Notes under the pieces: model-generated
The model's database searches: none
Seen by the model: the letters and a program-made list of their open reading frames with translations, nothing else
Told to the model about the DNA's origin: nothing
Made by a program: the position numbers and the translations under genes
In this document: piece by piece, positions 60,401 to 64,000 of the stretch
Layout: each line of letters opens with the position of its first letter
Position numbering within the stretch: position 1 is the stretch's first letter
Origin: Populus alba
Taxonomy: Eukaryota; Streptophyta; Magnoliopsida; Malpighiales; Salicaceae
Direction: 5' to 3'
DNA: 64,000 nucleotides
NCBI RefSeq assembly: GCF_005239225.2
Contig: NC_133291.1
Location: forward strand, 2,170,001-2,234,000

Positions 60401-61121
60401 GATGGAAAGACATCTCCCCAATTTCAATAATGACATCACTTTGAAGCCCGGTTGAGCAAAGCCTGCACCAAAGCACATTCTGGTTTTATTTAAAATGCAG
60501 ATGGAAATCTCTAAGCAAACTCTGTACACATAGAAGTACAGTTGATATCAAGTGAGTTTATACATGCGCTCTTCATAAAAAAATTTAGCATCCATTAATG
60601 ATACAATTCCTGAATAATCCTTTTTGTAATCCAAAAGCAGGTGAAAGTAAATCCAATTGATACTGCACCCGGTAATTAGAAATGACTCCTCTAAAATTTT
60701 CACCTCAGAACTGAAAAGGGGAAAGACCCCACTTATTCATCTGATACCAGTTATCATTATATTGACTACATCAAAACCACTACATAATGCCAGTGATCAT
60801 TGTAAATATCATCTTTACACACACATTTCTCGAACATAATTAGCCGTTATACACAGCAACCACACATTAATTTTCATTTAACACTGTCATAATCAACCCA
60901 GAAACTCATCTCAACATAAAAACAAAAAAAAACCCATTATATGATTCCAACTTTGACAAAAACCCACATTCTCAGATCATCATTGCAGCCAGTCCTTAAC
61001 CATAATCAAATACATCACATTCATCCACACACAGATATACAAATATATGTGTAAAGAAAAGAGTGACAGACCAGGTATGGTCATCGAGATGAAAGACTTC
61101 TGATTTTGATCCCAGCTTCAT
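57432..61121 (-). CDS. BTB/POZ and NPH3 domain protein
   Basis: NPH3/RPT2-like proteins are plant-specific CUL3 substrate adaptors or signalling scaffolds at the plasma membrane, known from phototropism and auxin-related organ development. Four exons: 61121-61072, 60462-60393, 59440-58223, 57968-57432; they sum to 1875 nt, 624 residues plus stop. The start MKLGSKSEVFHLDDHTW is the family's usual opening. The BTB domain runs from about residue 22 (SDVIIEIGEMSFHLHKFPLL) to about 130. The NPH3 domain starts near residue 209 (DWWYEDVSFLRLPLYKRLIL) and ends near 505 with KAHPWLTDSEREQLCRLMNC and LFFEQLRLRTSV. A short coiled coil (residues about 544-568, MKERVSELEKECLSMKQEIE) is followed by a polar tail. 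The first donor (TG|GTCTGT) is atypical but restores the Trp codon of TWLC. All parts look intact. I cannot tell which family member it is. Confidence 0.93.
58027..58076. repeat. 25-bp perfect tandem duplication in the NPH3 gene intron
   Basis: The unit ATGAAAATAGCTTTGTAGGG plus AAAGA occurs at 58027-58051 and 58052-58076. It sits in the last intron, about 60 bases from the exon 4 boundary at 57968. Confidence 0.9.
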
Positions 61122-62793
61122 GCAAGCCATGTATAGCCTAAGCTATTACAAACGTTGTCAAAGCAACAATCTTTTTCTGATGGAAATATCAAAGAAACAA
61201 TCTTTAATGAGAAAAGGCGATGGAAAAGGTGATTTCTGAATTCTGATAGGATGGAAAGGGAAACGAGTGAAAAACAAAATGTGGGCTTTGGTCTTTGTTG
61301 ATAAATTTTGCAGCTTTTCGGGTAACAAAGTAAAAAATAATAAAGATTTAGAGTAAGCAAAGAGTCCCGAGTCCAAGGGAAAAATCCAGGAGCAGGATCG
61401 GTTGCTGCTTTTACAAGAAAAGGGCAGAGTTTGTTTCGGCCATCCTTTATAAGCACTTCCCGTTTTCTTACGTTAGTATTACAGAGGCAATAAACATTTT
61501 GCATTTAAAGTATGCTTCGTTTGTTGTTACTAACCATTCTTGAAATTATCTCCAATTTAATAGTTTATGGTATCAAAAGAATTGTCCTAGCACTTCTATT
61601 TACCACGATTGATTTCCTTAGGAGCCAAACAGAGCATGATTGAATTTTTACCTGCAATTTTATTAGCATAAAAACAGACAAATGATGCTATTTGGAAACA
61701 AAATAATCACCTAACGTAAGGAACATTTAAAGTAGAAATGTTTGGAGGAGTGCAAAGTCAAATAGCAAGATTAAGAAATTTAAGAGTTAACATTTCAACT
61801 TTGAGCCTTGCGATATGGGACTTTGGGATAAAGGATCTTTCATGGGGAAAGAAAAACCTTTGTTTACTTCTTTTTGTTTTTTGGTTTTTTTTTGTACTCG
61901 TAAATAAGTGTTTAATATAATATAGTATTTTAAACGTATTTTTTAATTCAAGATATTTTAAAATAATATTTTTTTAATTTTTTTTAACTTTGATATTAGC
62001 ATGTTCAAATCTTCCAAAAATACATATTAATTTGATATTTTTTAAAATAAAAAAAAAAATTAAAGCACACTTTAAAAATATACAAATCAAATTTGGTCTG
62101 ATTTTTTTTAAAACCATTATTATTCTTAATAATTTCTTTTACTCCTGCCACATCAAGATTATCTTAACATTTTATCTTCAAAACTTACTTTTTTAATATT
62201 AAATCTTCAATTTTAACTTATAGAAAATACAATATAAAAATATACATCTTATTGTATTTATTTATATTTATAATTTTTAAATTTATATAATTTAAATAAA
62301 ATTATATTTAAGAAAAATATTGAATTAAGAATTGTTATTAGATTCCTGTAAAATCACTCACTCGTGCTTGAAACAGTTAACACCCACTAATGAACAACTA
62401 ATGATTCTTTCCCTTCAGGATTACTAGGAATTTATATGCTTTTTAATTGTAAATTAAGCGAAATACATATAAACAACCAGACACCAACATTAATTTAAAA
62501 AACAAACAAACAACAAATGATTCCTCAGTAGACCAGCCCAGTCAGGATGGGGGGTTCGAGAGGCGAAATTAGGGTTTTCCTTTTTCGGATGGTCCAGACT
62601 AGTATCCGTTAAGGCCCATATTGGCATCCCTTGCTCCACGTAATAAAGCTGAAGGCCCAACGCTTCTCTGTCCGTCTGTCTTGTCTGTTCAAAAAGCCCA
62701 AATGTGCCCCCTCCTGTCCTCCATCGCCACTGCCATTTATATCTCGTAACTGGTAGAAGCAAAGACAGAAGAGGACTTGACAGTTTACAAGAC
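61122..62793. promoter_or_regulatory. Head-to-head intergenic region, NPH3 gene and OST1
   Basis: The two flanking genes are divergent with 1.67 kb between start codons, so both promoters lie here. The right 100-150 bases are likely the OST1 leader. An A/T-rich MITE-type core sits at about 61910-62110 and may separate the two promoters. Individual elements are not resolved. Confidence 0.5.
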
Positions 62794-64000
62794 ATGGCGG
62801 GTTCAATATCCATGGAAGCAGCGGGACTCACTCTACCTTTCTTGATCCTCACATTTCTCACAATTGCCGCTGCATCCTCAACTAACCAGATCCAAATCCT
62901 TAACGCTGAACGTAGAGTAAGAGCAGCTATGTCTCTTCGCTCAATTTCAAAAATACAAACTTAAGAGGAAGAAGGTGATATATTTCATGACTTTTTTTTT
63001 TGTTTGTGTGATAATTGGTGCAGATTGACTTGAGTTCACATATTGTAAAGGTCTTCTTGACTTTAAAGGTATTCCATTTTTTACATTACTTTGTTTGATT
63101 CTTTTTTATATATATAATCAAACAGATGGGTTTACGAAGAATTTGCAAAAAAAATTAATTTTGGGGATTAAATCTGTCCTTGGCTCTTGAGATTTGCAAT
63201 CTTTTACGGCGCAGAAATCAGAATTTGATATTCTAGCTTAAAATTCAATGATAGAACATTAGCTCAAAAACCTTCTGGCATGGTGACTAAGGGTTTGCTT
63301 CGAGTTATGTGAATGAGGTATATGTCTTAGGTGCAAACACTCTATATTTGTGCAATAGTTGCAAACCGTGATCCAATTTCCTACACGGTACTTGCCACCT
63401 TGATGTTTTGTATGTGGTCAAATGGTCCGTCAACCTATGATCATATAGAAAAGAGTTGAGTGTGCATGATTATAAAGTCTACAATTGGGTCAAAAAATAT
63501 CCAAGGATTTTGGCTGGTATATTCACGTGTGGAGATATGTGCATTCCAGATAGGAAGTTCTTTTGTGTTTGTGTTTCTCCTTTTTATGGATACAAGTATG
63601 AATTTGATTTAGGTTGAGAATGCCGGGATAACCCCTGCTTCAGAAATCTTTCTTGCATTTCCACCTGCTCAAGCTGATCATCTCGCACTTGTCAAAGCAC
63701 AAGCAGCTATAGGCAAGAAGAAGAAGAAGAGTTATGTTCATCTTGATGCAAACCCAACAGAGCTACCTGATGCGCCAAATGGAACTAAATCTTTTAGTAT
63801 ATCTTTGCTTAATCCGTTAAGTTCAGGTGAAACTGCAACTCTGGAAGTGCTTTATATATTAACACATTCTCTGGAACCTTTCCCAGCAGAGATAAGCCAA
63901 TCAGAATCACAATTAGTATATTTCCGTGACAGCGCATTAATACTGTCACCATATCATGTTAAGCAGCAAACTACTTTTCTTAAGACACCAAGTACAAAAG
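62794..64000 (+). CDS. OST1: Oligosaccharyltransferase subunit ribophorin I / OST1 (5' part)
   Basis: Ribophorin I is the subunit 1 of the ER oligosaccharyltransferase, which transfers Glc3Man9GlcNAc2 from dolichol diphosphate to Asn in nascent chains. Exon 1 is 62794-62916, exon 2 is 63024-63068 and exon 3 starts at 63613 and runs off the right edge. The N-terminus has a hydrophobic signal peptide (LTLPFLILTFLTIAAASS, about residues 12-29). The mature part begins NQIQILNAERR then IDLSSHIVKVFLTLK, and exon 3 gives VENAGITPASEIFLAFPPAQ, TATLEVLYILTHSLEPFPAE and SPYHVKQQTTFLKTPSTK, all hallmarks of plant OST1A/OST1B. About 185 of roughly 610 residues are present; the transmembrane segment is beyond the window. 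No lesion is visible. Confidence 0.93.

Noticed and set aside
62490..62861. 123-codon minus-strand frame overlapping the OST1 start
   Set aside because: Antisense to the OST1 leader and exon 1; no domain.

Overview
The window is a piece of plant nuclear chromosome. Its genes have many GT..AG introns, the spacers are long and very AT-rich, and tRNA-derived SINEs and AT-rich MITE-like elements are scattered through it. The predicted PAL and the other protein sequences, together with the SINE types, fit the Salicaceae (poplar or willow), most likely Populus. That assignment is an inference from protein similarity I recognise, not from a search.

Layout, left to right. (1) 1-3977, minus: the 5' two-thirds of an ELF6-type JmjN/JmjC histone H3K27 demethylase, running off the left edge. 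(2) 6.9-9.8 kb, minus: a short secreted-peptide remnant with a stop at codon 4, then an intron-containing transketolase pseudogene with stops and frameshifts. (3) 11.8-12.2 kb, plus: an intronless SAUR gene. (4) 12.7-13.8 kb, minus: an F-box gene interrupted by one in-frame TGA. (5) 14.5-18.3 kb, minus: a complete 12-exon adenosine kinase gene. (6) 21.6-25.3 kb, minus: a complete two-exon phenylalanine ammonia-lyase gene with a TATA-like box, an AC element and a G-box upstream. (7) 25.9-35.0 kb: a gene-poor stretch with a 66-bp minisatellite, two SINE-like insertions and a repeated AT-rich element. (8) 35.1-39.5 kb, plus: a complete 12-exon SYT3-type synaptotagmin. (9) 39.5-47.7 kb: gene-poor, with a perfect 37-bp foldback and a SINE flanked by target-site duplications. 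(10) 47.8-52.2 kb, plus: a two-exon RING/VWA protein of the WAV3 class. (11) 54.3-56.1 kb, minus: a broken COX16-like gene. (12) 57.4-61.1 kb, minus: a complete four-exon BTB/NPH3 gene. (13) 62.8 kb to the right edge, plus: the 5' end of the oligosaccharyltransferase subunit ribophorin I gene.

The genes do not form one pathway, as is usual in a plant chromosome. PAL (phenylpropanoid entry) and adenosine kinase (salvage of adenosine from the methyl cycle that serves lignin O-methylation) lie in tandem on one strand and are functionally linked in lignifying cells, but their proximity is probably chance. I see no clear new multigene system. The more unusual items are decayed or interrupted genes (transketolase, COX16, F-box, secreted peptide), the perfect foldback at 41.1 kb, and a set of SINE insertions, one of which sits at a splice acceptor. 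Splice junctions were placed by reading-frame continuity and recalled family sequence, and need transcript support.
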